Positions 44,841-53,240 of a stretch of 64,000 bases of DNA are shown piece by piece (position 1 is the first letter of the stretch; the number at the start of each line of letters is the position of its first letter). Origin of the DNA: Claveliimonas ammoniilytica (lineage in GTDB: Bacteria > Bacillota > Clostridia > Lachnospirales > Lachnospiraceae); assembly GCF_025567415.1 (NCBI RefSeq), contig NZ_JAOQJV010000009.1:35690-99689 (forward strand), in the 5' to 3' direction. Below the pieces are notes generated by a model, which worked only from the letters and a program-made list of their open reading frames with translations, was not told the origin of the DNA and searched no databases. The translations under genes and the position numbers were made by a program.

Positions 44841-45929
44841 TCAGCGCAGATTCTTACGGCATTTGCCGGTAGAATTACGTACGATCAGCTGGGGTTCATA
44901 TTCCAGGCGGACAGTATAAGAAGGCTGTCTGCCGGAATGATCCTGGCTGTGTTTTTTATGGATAAGATCAACGGCTTCATGACCCTTTTGAACAGTGGCA
45001 TGTTCAATCGTAGTCAGGGAGATCTGCTTCATGGAAGCGAGCGGAATATTGTCGAATCCGCAGACGGAATAATCGAATGGAATTTTATATCCCAGTTTTG
45101 TGATCGCATCCATAATACCCAATGCAGTCATATCATTATTACCGATAAATGCGGTGGAGGCAGTACCATTTTGCAGTGCTTCGATGGTTCGGTCATAGCC
45201 GTTCTGATATTCGGCCCGATCGCCCGGATATTTTGCGAATTCCTTTCTTGATGTAGAAAGAATTTCCAGATGATCTTCCGGGAGTCCGTGTTCTTCCAGA
45301 CATTGTCTGATACCTGCCAGTCTGCGGATTCGGCCAACTTCCTGACCATGTACAGGAGTTGTGACATATGCGAAATGTGTATGACCAAGTGAAAGAAGAT
45401 GCTCAGCAATCATCATGGCTGGCTTCTTGCTGTCCAATACGACGGCATCAAAATGATAGCTACCCGGTTTGTCACCTATGGAAATGACTGGAACTTTGCC
45501 CGCCAGTTCATTCAGTTTAGGAATCTGAGCCATCGGATAGAGAACGATGATACCGGCTAACTGGTTTCTTGCCAGCAGATCAAGATAGATATGTTCAATC
45601 CGGGCATCACGGAGCGTAGTCACAGTCAGAACAGTATATTTATGTTGATTCGCCTGTTCAATGATCGAATGGAGCAGCATGGAATAATATCCGCCGGACA
45701 GATTCGGACAGATGGCAATGATGGTATTTGCCAGCGCCTTGCTCTTGCGGCTGACATCAGGAACCTGTTCGGCATAGCCCATCTGTTCAGCCATAGCGCG
45801 GACTTTATCTACGGTATCCTGTGAAAATGATACCCGCGGCTTTTCGCTGAGGATCATGGACACGGTAGACTGGGAAACACCCAATGCTTCTGCAATATCT
45901 CTGGTCGTGACTTTCTTTCTTTTTCCCAT
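44841..45929 (-). CDS. LacI family transcriptional regulator
   Basis: 362 residues. N-terminal helix-turn-helix (TTRDIAEALGVSQSTVSMIL, about residues 7-26) and hinge, then a periplasmic-binding-protein-like ligand domain (TIIAICPNLSGGYYSMLLHS; GIIVLYPMAQIP; AFIGNNDMTALGIMDA; VCGFDNIPLA). A sugar or polyol effector is expected but cannot be named. ATG at 45929 follows GGAGG 11 bases upstream. Divergent from the GpsA-like gene, with a cluster of TTTGATTAAT sites between them. Confidence 0.93.
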   Translation of the reverse strand: MGKRKKVTTRDIAEALGVSQSTVSMILSEKPRVSFSQDTVDKVRAMAEQMGYAEQVPDVSRKSKALANTIIAICPNLSGGYYSMLLHSIIEQANQHKYTVLTVTTLRDARIEHIYLDLLARNQLAGIIVLYPMAQIPKLNELAGKVPVISIGDKPGSYHFDAVVLDSKKPAMMIAEHLLSLGHTHFAYVTTPVHGQEVGRIRRLAGIRQCLEEHGLPEDHLEILSTSRKEFAKYPGDRAEYQNGYDRTIEALQNGTASTAFIGNNDMTALGIMDAITKLGYKIPFDYSVCGFDNIPLASMKQISLTTIEHATVQKGHEAVDLIHKKHSQDHSGRQPSYTVRLEYEPQLIVRNSTGKCRKNLR

Positions 45930-45951
45930 AAATGTATGTACCTCCGGCCTA

Positions 45952-46125
45952 TGATTAATCAAACAATTTTGATTAATAAACAGCTATTAATCAAAGTGAC
46001 TTTTGATTATTAATATTATATGTTTGATTAATTATGGAGTCAAGAACAGTACTATAAATCAAAGGGAAAATGAATCTTGAGAAAAAGAGCAGTGAGAAAG
46101 CAGAGAAAAATGCTAATTAATCAAA
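45952..46125. promoter_or_regulatory. Operator-like cluster of TTTGATTAAT sites
   Basis: The 324-bp gap before the dehydrogenase gene holds six copies of TTTGATTAAT, exact or close, in either orientation at 45952, 45968, 45986 (reverse), 46002, 46023 and 46116 (reverse). The second and third form a perfect 11-bp inverted repeat with a 6-bp spacer (45968-45995). Likely binding sites of the adjacent LacI regulator, although the sequence lacks the central CG common in LacI operators. Confidence 0.55.
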
Positions 46126-46180
46126 ACGAATGATTAGTAGTAAATATAAGAAAATGACGGAAAACTGCCGCCTGGAGCAT

Positions 46181-46212
46181 TTGACAGAGAGAAAAAAACG
46201 TGATTTAATCAC
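46181..46212 (+). promoter_or_regulatory. Sigma-A promoter with palindrome over the -10, GpsA-like gene
   Basis: TTGACA (46181-46186), 17-bp spacer, TTTAAT (46204-46209) with extended -10 TGA. The perfect palindrome GTGATTTAATCAC (46200-46212) covers the -10 and shares GATT/AATC with the upstream operator sites. Confidence 0.68.
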
Positions 46213-46253
46213 AGCGTAATAAGAACGGAACGAAATTGAAGAGGAGATTAAAC

Positions 46254-47300
46254 ATGAGCGTAATTACATTTGTATGTGCAGGACAGATGGCATCAGCACT
46301 GACATTCCCGGTATTTGAAAACGGACACGAGGTACGTCTGGTTGGCTCGCCGTTGGATCGCGAAATCATCAACGGACTGAGAAAAGACAATTATCATATC
46401 ACATTAAAAAGAACACTTCATGATGGTATTAAGTATTATCAGATTGAGGAATTTGAAGAAGCACTGGAAGGCGCGGATTTGATCATTGGCGGTGTCAGCA
46501 GTTTTGGACTGGACTGGTTCTGCGATGAGATTCTGCCGGTGCTTCCGGAAGAAGTGCCGCTTCTTACTGTGACCAAAGGAATGGTAGACCGGGAAGACGG
46601 GACGATGGTACCTTATCCATACATTTTTGAAGAGCGTCAGCCGGAAGGAAAACATCTGAACTTTAATGCGATCGGAGGTCCTTGTACCAGCTATGAACTG
46701 GCAGATCATGATAACAGTCATGTGGCATTTTGCGGTAAAGATCCGAAGACATTAAAATATATCCGTTCATTGATGGCAACAGATTATTACCATATCAGTA
46801 TTTCTACCGATGTGGTAGGGGTAGAGTGTGCGGTTGCGCTGAAGAATGCTTATGCTCTGGGAGTTACTCTGGCGGTAGGACTGGCTGAAAAGAAAGATGG
46901 TAAGATCGGTGCACAGCACTACAATTCACAGGCAGCTCTGTTTGGTCAGAGTATGAAAGAAATGGGTAAACTCCTGAATCTTGTCGGCGGAAAGCCGGAA
47001 CATCTGGTACACGGTGTGGGAGACCTGTATGTGACGGTATTCGGCGGAAGAACAAGAATGATCGGAACTCTGCTTGGACGAGGACTGACTTTTGAGCAGG
47101 CAATGGAAGATTTGAAAGGTGTGACACTGGAATCTATCGTGATCGCTACCAGAACGGCAAGAGCAGTGAAGAAGCTTGCGGAGAGAGGTAAAGTAGATCT
47201 GAAGGAATATCCACTTCTGATGCATATCGATGCAATTCTCAATCAGGGCGCAGAAGTGGATATCCCGTGGGATGCATTTACATGGGATGATCTGGATTAG
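46254..47300 (+). CDS. Glycerol-3-phosphate dehydrogenase-like (GpsA family) oxidoreductase
   Basis: 348 residues. NAD(P)-dependent 2-hydroxyacid/polyol-phosphate dehydrogenase fold. The N-terminal Rossmann motif reads FVCAGQMASALT, with Cys where GpsA normally has the first Gly. The C-terminal domain has GVECAVALKNAYALGVTLAV (catalytic Lys region) and GVGDLYVTVFGGRTRMIG, the GpsA signature GxGDL...RN/RxxG. It is probably a paralogue with a different substrate from housekeeping GpsA. GAGGAGA lies 6 bases before ATG 46254. It has a strong promoter and faces a LacI regulator, which suggests induction by a carbon source. Confidence 0.85.
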   Translation: MSVITFVCAGQMASALTFPVFENGHEVRLVGSPLDREIINGLRKDNYHITLKRTLHDGIKYYQIEEFEEALEGADLIIGGVSSFGLDWFCDEILPVLPEEVPLLTVTKGMVDREDGTMVPYPYIFEERQPEGKHLNFNAIGGPCTSYELADHDNSHVAFCGKDPKTLKYIRSLMATDYYHISISTDVVGVECAVALKNAYALGVTLAVGLAEKKDGKIGAQHYNSQAALFGQSMKEMGKLLNLVGGKPEHLVHGVGDLYVTVFGGRTRMIGTLLGRGLTFEQAMEDLKGVTLESIVIATRTARAVKKLAERGKVDLKEYPLLMHIDAILNQGAEVDIPWDAFTWDDLD

Positions 47301-47445
47301 AATAATACAAAATCCTTATATTAATCAGAAGTGCGGCTGACTTTTGGGCCGGCCGCTTGTCAACGCTATGCTTCTATGATATTCTGGAGCCGTTCCTTTG
47401 TTCAAAGTTTATTGTTTTAGAGTTTTATGATGATGGAGTGAGCGA

Positions 47446-48162
47446 ATGACAATGTGGGTAATCGCAACGTTTGTTGCATTTTTTGTGAAAGGTGTCTGTG
47501 GATTTGCGAACACACTGGTATTTACATCGATTCTTAGCTATGGGACAGCGAATGTAAATATATCACCGACGGAGCTTCTGATCGGATATCCGATGAATCT
47601 GCTGATGACATGGAATAATCGAAAGGAATTAAAGACAAAAGTCTGGCTGCCGTTATCTTTACTCGTATTGTTTGGCAGTATTCCGGGAGCTTTTATTTTG
47701 AAGAACGTAGATGCGGGCATTATAAAAGTATTTTTCGGGATTGTAGTGTCTGTGCTGGGAGTTCAGATGTTTCTGCAGGAATATCAGCATAAGACATCCA
47801 AACCATCAAAAATAACAATGCTGATCATGGGAATAGTTGGCGGAATGCTTTGTGGACTTTTTGGAGTTGGAGCCATGCTGGGTGTATGCGTGACGCGTAT
47901 GACAGATACGATGACTGAATTCAAGGGCAATGTGAGTATGGTGTTTGCAGTGGAAAATACGATCCGCCTGATTACATATGCTGTGTTGGGACTTTTTACG
48001 ATGTCGGCAATCCGCACGGCCATGATTCTGATCGTAATTGCACTGATCGGTATGTTTGCGGGTATGCAGTGCAGTAAATTCATGAAAGATACTACAGTTA
48101 AAAAGATAGTTATTATACTACTGATTTTATCGGGAATATCACTGATTATTCAAAATATATAA
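47446..48162 (+). CDS. TauE/SafE family permease
   Basis: 238 residues, almost entirely hydrophobic with about eight membrane helices. The family pattern is GVCGFANTLVFTSILSYG near the N-terminus and IVGGMLCGLFGVGAMLGVCV in the second half. Members export or import sulfite, sulfoacetate and related organosulfonates or other anions. It lies 145 bases after the GpsA-like gene; that gap contains one further ATTAATCA (47320) and a weak GC-rich hairpin but no clear terminator. Substrate unknown. Confidence 0.88.
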   Translation: MTMWVIATFVAFFVKGVCGFANTLVFTSILSYGTANVNISPTELLIGYPMNLLMTWNNRKELKTKVWLPLSLLVLFGSIPGAFILKNVDAGIIKVFFGIVVSVLGVQMFLQEYQHKTSKPSKITMLIMGIVGGMLCGLFGVGAMLGVCVTRMTDTMTEFKGNVSMVFAVENTIRLITYAVLGLFTMSAIRTAMILIVIALIGMFAGMQCSKFMKDTTVKKIVIILLILSGISLIIQNI

Positions 48163-48167
48163 TTTAT

Positions 48168-48196
48168 ACATAATCCTCCTGGATTTCCACATACTA
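48168..48196 (+). promoter_or_regulatory. Sigma-G-type promoter of spoVT
   Basis: ACATA (48168-48172; consensus gHATR), 17-bp spacer, CATACTA (48190-48196; consensus CATwMTA, complete match). In Bacillus subtilis spoVT is transcribed by sigma-G. The start of transcription would be near 48203. Confidence 0.7.
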
Positions 48197-48242
48197 TCCA
48201 TACATTACAATATGGAAAAATATGTAGAAAACAGGAGGATTA
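48171..48242 (+). promoter_or_regulatory. Inverted repeat that would hide the spoVT ribosome binding site
   Basis: TAATCCTCCTG (48171-48181) is perfectly complementary to CAGGAGGATTA (48232-48242), which contains the spoVT ribosome binding site. A smaller inner pairing TTTCCA (48184-48189)/TGGAAA is possible. The left arm lies upstream of the predicted sigma-G start, so only RNA reading through from upstream would contain both arms. Confidence 0.65.
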
Positions 48243-48247
48243 ATTAT

Positions 48248-48793
48248 ATGAAAGCCACAGGAATTGTTCGCCGGATCGATGATCTGGGGCGGGTGGTGAT
48301 ACCGAAGGAGATACGAAGGACGCTCCGCATTCGAGAGGGCGATCCGTTAGAGATATTTACAGACCGGGAAGGGGAAGTGATCCTGAAGAAATATTCGCCG
48401 ATCGGAGAGCTGGCGAATTTCGCCGGGCAGTATGCAGAGAGCATTGCACAGGCATTGGGGTGTCTTGTGTGTATCTGTGATACCGATCAGGTGATTACAG
48501 CATCGGGAAATGGCAGGAAGGAACTGCAGGATAAGTATATCAGCAGTGCATTGCGGAAGGTCATGGATGGAAGAAAGACGGTGCTTGCTTCCGAAGGAAG
48601 TCAGGACTATGTAAGGATTGTGGCAGAACAGGAGGCAGTGTATGCAGAAGAGGTGATTGCACCGATTATTTGCGTAGGGGACAGCATAGGAGCAGTGGTA
48701 CTCCTGAATCAGGATAGTAAGAAAGAATTTGGAGAGCCGGAAAAGAAGGCTGCATTATGCGCGGCAGGATTTCTGGGGCGTCAGATGGAATAG
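48248..48793 (+). CDS. spoVT: Stage V sporulation regulator SpoVT
   Basis: 181 residues. Forespore transcription factor that tunes sigma-G genes. N-terminal AbrB-type DNA-binding domain (MKATGIVRRIDDLGRVVIPK, about 1-50) and a GAF-like C-terminal domain (residues 60-180). The length and domain order are those of SpoVT rather than AbrB. ATG 48248 has AGGAGG 9 bases upstream; an in-frame ATG at 48212 lies before the site and is not used. Confidence 0.95.
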   Translation: MKATGIVRRIDDLGRVVIPKEIRRTLRIREGDPLEIFTDREGEVILKKYSPIGELANFAGQYAESIAQALGCLVCICDTDQVITASGNGRKELQDKYISSALRKVMDGRKTVLASEGSQDYVRIVAEQEAVYAEEVIAPIICVGDSIGAVVLLNQDSKKEFGEPEKKAALCAAGFLGRQME

Positions 48794-48865
48794 ATTATTT
48801 TGCGAATATATTTCCAAAGCCTGTCATAAGGATAAGTAGACTGGATGAATGACAGGAGGGGTACG

Positions 48866-49240
48866 ATGAAAACAAACGGAGCAGTATCGGGAAAGATTGG
48901 CTGGTTGTTGAAATCACTGTTGGCGGCATATGCACTGACCGGGATTCTGCTGCTTGGCCTGGCGATGATTCTGTATAAATTAAATGTGGAAGAGAGTGTG
49001 GTGTCTGCCGGGATTATCGGAATCTATGTGACATCTACATTTTTCGGAGGATTGATTATTGGAAAGATGGCGAAGGTGAGGAGATTTTTCTGGGGACTGC
49101 TCCTGGGAGTTAGCTATTTCCTGTTACTTTTAATCATTACACTGGGTGTGTATCGGACACTCGATGGAGCGGTGGCAGGCTTTGCCAGTACATTTTTCCT
49201 GTGTGCCGGAGGAGGAATGTTTGGAGGTATGATATCCTAA
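48866..49240 (+). CDS. TIGR04086/YrzE-type membrane protein
   Basis: 124 residues with four hydrophobic segments (LLAAYALTGILLLGLAMIL; GIIGIYVTSTFFGGLIIG; FFWGLLLGVSYFLLLLIITL; VAGFASTFFLCAGGGMFGG). The order and the Gly-rich end match the TIGR04086 family of Firmicute membrane proteins, of unknown function. AGGAGGGG lies shortly before ATG 48866. It stands before the scfA-scfB pair and the secDF gene, a neighbourhood also typical of this family. Confidence 0.75.
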   Translation: MKTNGAVSGKIGWLLKSLLAAYALTGILLLGLAMILYKLNVEESVVSAGIIGIYVTSTFFGGLIIGKMAKVRRFFWGLLLGVSYFLLLLIITLGVYRTLDGAVAGFASTFFLCAGGGMFGGMIS

Positions 49241-49248
49241 GAAAAAGA

Positions 49249-49277
49249 TTGCGAAACTCATGTCAAAATGTTATAAT
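49249..49277 (+). promoter_or_regulatory. Sigma-A promoter of scfA
   Basis: TTGCGA (49249-49254), 17-bp spacer, TATAAT (49272-49277) with extended -10 TGT; 36 bases to the scfA start. Confidence 0.72.
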
Positions 49278-49313
49278 GACGTAAGTTAAGCAAAAGTAAG
49301 GAGGGATACGGTC

Positions 49314-49454
49314 ATGAAACATGTAAAATCATTGAACAAACCCATGAACAGCAACCTGGAGAAAAAGGGATGCGGTGAGTGTCAGACATCTTGCCAGTCA
49401 GCATGTAAGACATCCTGCACAGTAGGAAATCAGACTTGCGAGCAGAGCAAATAG
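49314..49454 (+). CDS. scfA: SCIFF ribosomally made peptide precursor
   Basis: 46 residues. Six-cysteines-in-forty-five (SCIFF) precursor peptide. Leader about 1-19 (MKHVKSLNKPMNSNLEKKG) followed by a Cys-rich core with Cys20, 23, 27, 31, 35 and 42 (CGECQTSCQSACKTSC). The adjacent radical SAM enzyme forms a thioether bridge between a Cys and a Thr in the known systems. AAGGAGG lies about 8 bases before the ATG. The mature product's job in clostridia is unknown. Confidence 0.94.
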   Translation: MKHVKSLNKPMNSNLEKKGCGECQTSCQSACKTSCTVGNQTCEQSK

Positions 49455-49477
49455 TTCTGAAATAATATGAATACTCG

Positions 49478-49512
49478 GGACAGCGGTCTTTTGGGTCGCT
49501 GTTTCTTGTTGT
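49478..49512 (+). terminator. Weak hairpin between scfA and scfB
   Basis: ACAGCG (49480-49485) pairs with CGCTGT (49497-49502) with flanking G-U pairs, then TTCTTGTTGT. It may allow partial read-through so that precursor exceeds maturase. Confidence 0.5.
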
Positions 49513-49591
49513 ATAGGAATCTTTATTTCCCATGATGGAATAAATGAGATAAATAAAAAAGAAATATAATTATAATAGAAGGGGGTACGAT

Positions 49592-50986
49592 ATGATTCAT
49601 CAGTACCGTAATAATGGATACAATATCGTGATGGATGTCTATAGTGGAGCAGTTCACGTGGTAGATGATGTCTGTTATGATGTGATCGCTGAGGTGAACC
49701 GGGCAGAGGAAGAACCGACAGCAGAAAGCCTGAAGACTCCAGAGGTGAAGGCAGGACTTCTTGCGAAGCTTGGTAGTCGCTATGAGGCGGCAGATATTGA
49801 AGATGCCCTGTCAGACGTGATTGAACTGACAGAAGGCAATCAGTTATTTATGAAAGATATATACGAAGGTATGGTTGAGGTTGTTAAGGAACGTAAGACC
49901 GTGGTAAAGGCATTGTGTATGCACATTGCCCACGACTGTAACCTGGCGTGCAGATACTGCTTTGCAGAGGAAGGCGAATATCATGGACGAAGAGCCATGA
50001 TGAGTTATGAAGTAGGTAAGAAAGCGTTGGATTTTCTGATCGCTAATTCCGGCAGCAGACGGAATCTGGAAGTGGATTTCTTTGGCGGAGAGCCGTTGAT
50101 GAACTGGCAGGTAGTTAAGGATCTGGTAGCATACGGAAGAGAACAGGAAAAGAAGTTCAACAAGCATTTCCGATTTACTGTTACGACCAATGGTGTTCTG
50201 CTGAATGACGAGATCCAGGACTTTATTAATAAGGAAATGGATAATGTAGTACTGTCACTGGACGGCAGAAAAGAGATCAATGACAAGATGCGTCCATTTC
50301 GTAACGGTAAGGGAAGCTATGATCTGATCGTGCCGAAGTTCCAGAAGCTTGCAGACAGCAGAAATCAGGAGCGTTATTACATAAGAGGTACATTTACCCG
50401 CAACAACCTGGATTTTTCCAATGATATCCTGCATTATGCTGACCTTGGATTCAAGCAGATGTCCATTGAGCCGGTGGTTGGAGAAGAGACAGATCCATAT
50501 GCGATCCGTGAGGAAGATCTGCCACAGATCTTTGAAGAATACGACAAGCTGGCAAAGGTTATGATTGAACGTGAAAAAGAAGGAAAAGGTTTCAACTTCT
50601 TCCATTTTATGATAGACTTAGAAGGTGGACCTTGCATTTACAAACGTTTGTCCGGATGTGGTTCCGGTACGGAATATTTATCTGTAACTCCATGGGGAGA
50701 TTTGTATCCATGTCATCAGTTTGTAGGACAGGATGAATTCCTGATGGGTAATGTGGACGAAGGTATTACGAAGCCTGAGATCGCAGATGAATTCAGAAGC
50801 TGTAGTGTATATTCCAAAGATAAATGCAGGAACTGTTTCGCTAAGTTTTATTGCAGCGGTGGCTGCATGGCTAACGCATATAATTTCCATGGCACGATCC
50901 ATGATGCATATGACATTGGATGTGAGATGCAGCGGAAACGTGTGGAATGTGCGATCATGATGAAAGCTGCACTTGCGGAGCAATAA
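49592..50986 (+). CDS. scfB: SCIFF radical SAM maturase
   Basis: 464 residues. Radical S-adenosylmethionine enzyme that installs thioether crosslinks in ScfA. N-terminal peptide-binding RRE-like region (1-100), radical SAM cluster motif CNLACRYC (Cys116, Cys120, Cys123), and a C-terminal SPASM/twitch region holding auxiliary iron-sulfur clusters (CGSGTEYLSVTPWGDLYPCH, CSVYSKDKCRNCFAKFYC, GGCMANA). AGGGGG precedes the ATG. It follows the precursor by 137 bases, the standard arrangement. Confidence 0.95.
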   Translation: MIHQYRNNGYNIVMDVYSGAVHVVDDVCYDVIAEVNRAEEEPTAESLKTPEVKAGLLAKLGSRYEAADIEDALSDVIELTEGNQLFMKDIYEGMVEVVKERKTVVKALCMHIAHDCNLACRYCFAEEGEYHGRRAMMSYEVGKKALDFLIANSGSRRNLEVDFFGGEPLMNWQVVKDLVAYGREQEKKFNKHFRFTVTTNGVLLNDEIQDFINKEMDNVVLSLDGRKEINDKMRPFRNGKGSYDLIVPKFQKLADSRNQERYYIRGTFTRNNLDFSNDILHYADLGFKQMSIEPVVGEETDPYAIREEDLPQIFEEYDKLAKVMIEREKEGKGFNFFHFMIDLEGGPCIYKRLSGCGSGTEYLSVTPWGDLYPCHQFVGQDEFLMGNVDEGITKPEIADEFRSCSVYSKDKCRNCFAKFYCSGGCMANAYNFHGTIHDAYDIGCEMQRKRVECAIMMKAALAEQ

Positions 50987-51005
50987 AGAGAAAGGAATAT
51001 AAGAC

Positions 51006-53150
51006 ATGAACAAAAAGAAAGGCATTATCAGTCTCATTCTCACAGCTGTTCTAATCGGACTGCTGGGATTCACGACAATCGTAGGATTCGGCGATGCCCA
51101 TATCGGAGCTTCTAAGAATATCAAACTTGGTCTGGATCTGGCAGGTGGTGTAAGTATCACTTATCAGGTTAAGAATGACAATCCTACGAGTGAAGAAATG
51201 AGCGATACGATCTACAAGCTGCAGAGGCGTGTAGAACAGTACAGTACCGAGGCATCTGTATATCAGGAGGGAGACGACCGAATCAATATCGAGATTCCGG
51301 GTGTAACAGATGCAAATAAGATTCTTGATGAGCTTGGCAAGCCGGGGTCTTTGGAATTCCAGGATCCGAATGGCGAGACAGTAATTACCGGATCTGATGT
51401 CAAGACAGCGACTGTTAAGACGGGTCAGGACGATCTGAATAACAAAGAGTATTCAGTAGAGTTAACATTGAACGATGACGGAACAAAGAAGTTTGCAGAT
51501 GCTACAACGGAGTTTGTGGGTCAGCAGATTTCAATTATATATGATGGTGAGACTATTAGTGCACCTAGCGTAAAACAGGCTATTACCGGCGGACAGGCAT
51601 ATATCACCGGTAACTTTACATACGAAGAAGCGGAGAATCTTGCCTCTACGATCCGTATCGGAGGTTTGAAGCTGGAATTGGAAGAGCTTCGTTCTAACGT
51701 AGTAGGTGCTCAGCTTGGAGCGCAGGCAATCAGCACCAGTGTAAAGGCCGGTATCGCAGGACTGGTACTGGTATTTTTGCTGATGTGCTTCCTGTATCTT
51801 CTGCCTGGACTTGCATCCAGTCTGGCATTGGTTATTTATACAGGACTGGTACTGGTTATCCTGAATGCCTTTGATATTACACTGACCTTACCGGGTCTTG
51901 CAGGTATTATTCTTGGTATTGGTATGGCAGTAGACGCCAATGTTATCATCTTCGCCCGTGTGAAGGAAGAGATGAGCAAAGGCAGAAGCGTGCGCAATTC
52001 TTTGAAAGAAGGTTTCCACAAGGCAATGTCAGCCATTGTGGATGGTAATGTAACTACCCTGATCGCAGCAGCAGTACTGTGGCTGAAGGGCTCCGGTAGT
52101 GTTAAGGGATTTGCCCAGACACTGGCAATCGGTATCATCGTGTCTATGTTTACGGCACTGGTGATCACGCGTATGATCGTATATGCGTTCTATGCAGTCG
52201 GCATCCACAGTGAGAAGTTGTATTACAGACCGAAGAAAGAACGCAAGCCATTCGACTTCGTGGCAAAGAGAAAAGTATTCTATCCGATCGCGGCAGCAGT
52301 AATCATTGCAGGATTTGTTGTAATGGGAGTAGGTTCTGCATCAGGAAGAGGTGCATTTGCATACAGCCTTGAGTTTGAAGGCGGTACTTCTACAACGGTA
52401 GAATTCGACAAAGACTACAGCATTGACGAGTTGGACGAAAAGGTTGTTCCTGTAGTAGAAGAGATTACAGGAGATAAGAACGTACAGACACAGAAAGTTG
52501 CCGGAGGCAATCAGGTTATCATTAAGACCAAGACTCTGGATCTGGATACTCGTGAGAAGCTGAATCAGGCGATGGCTGATAACTTTGGCGTAGATGCTTC
52601 TACGATCACAGCTGAGAATATCAGTTCTACTACAAGTAAAGAGATGCGTCAGGATGCCGTTATTGCGGTTATCGTTGCTACTATCTGTATGCTGATCTAC
52701 ATCTGGTTACGATTTAAGGATATCCGTTTTGCCGGAAGTGCGGTACTGGCATTGATCCATGACGTACTGGTGGTTATCGCATTCTATGCGGTATCCAGAA
52801 TTTCTGTGGGTAATACCTTTATCGCATGTATGTTGACAATCGTTGGTTACTCTATCAACGCAACCATCGTTATCTTCGACCGTATCCGTGAGCAGTTGAA
52901 GACAAAGACGAAGAATGCAGACCTGAAAGAGATCGTTAATGATAGTATTACACAGACACTTACCAGAAGTATCTATACATCACTGACAACCTTTATCATG
53001 GTATTCTGTCTGTTTATTATAGGTGTAAGTTCTATGAGAGAATTTGCATTACCACTGATGGTAGGTATTCTGGCAGGAGCATATTCTTCTGTATGTATCA
53101 CCGGTACACTGTGGTATACATTGAAGGGCAAATCAAAGAAAAAGAAATAA
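51006..53150 (+). CDS. secDF: SecDF fused protein-export membrane protein
   Basis: 714 residues. SecD and SecF in one chain, a proton-driven booster of SecYEG export. SecD part: LGLDLAGGVSITYQV (D1 motif), the P1 domain (to about 240), and GMAVDANVIIFARVKEE; SecF part starts near residue 420 with FEGGTSTTVEF and contains NATIVIFDRIREQLK and a SIYTSLTTFIMVF helix. Fusions are common in Firmicutes. A terminator follows. Confidence 0.95.
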   Translation: MNKKKGIISLILTAVLIGLLGFTTIVGFGDAHIGASKNIKLGLDLAGGVSITYQVKNDNPTSEEMSDTIYKLQRRVEQYSTEASVYQEGDDRINIEIPGVTDANKILDELGKPGSLEFQDPNGETVITGSDVKTATVKTGQDDLNNKEYSVELTLNDDGTKKFADATTEFVGQQISIIYDGETISAPSVKQAITGGQAYITGNFTYEEAENLASTIRIGGLKLELEELRSNVVGAQLGAQAISTSVKAGIAGLVLVFLLMCFLYLLPGLASSLALVIYTGLVLVILNAFDITLTLPGLAGIILGIGMAVDANVIIFARVKEEMSKGRSVRNSLKEGFHKAMSAIVDGNVTTLIAAAVLWLKGSGSVKGFAQTLAIGIIVSMFTALVITRMIVYAFYAVGIHSEKLYYRPKKERKPFDFVAKRKVFYPIAAAVIIAGFVVMGVGSASGRGAFAYSLEFEGGTSTTVEFDKDYSIDELDEKVVPVVEEITGDKNVQTQKVAGGNQVIIKTKTLDLDTREKLNQAMADNFGVDASTITAENISSTTSKEMRQDAVIAVIVATICMLIYIWLRFKDIRFAGSAVLALIHDVLVVIAFYAVSRISVGNTFIACMLTIVGYSINATIVIFDRIREQLKTKTKNADLKEIVNDSITQTLTRSIYTSLTTFIMVFCLFIIGVSSMREFALPLMVGILAGAYSSVCITGTLWYTLKGKSKKKK

Positions 53151-53176
53151 AAGTAATTGTTAGAAGTGACGGTTAC

Positions 53177-53211
53177 AGACAGCCATGCCGGTTCAGGCGT
53201 GGCTGTCTTTG
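53177..53211 (+). terminator. Intrinsic terminator after secDF
   Basis: AGACAGCC (53177-53184) pairs with GGCTGTCT (53201-53208), with an inner GCC/GGC pairing; TTTGT follows. Confidence 0.75.
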
Positions 53212-53240
53212 TATAATGAAAGTATGAAATGGAGAATATT

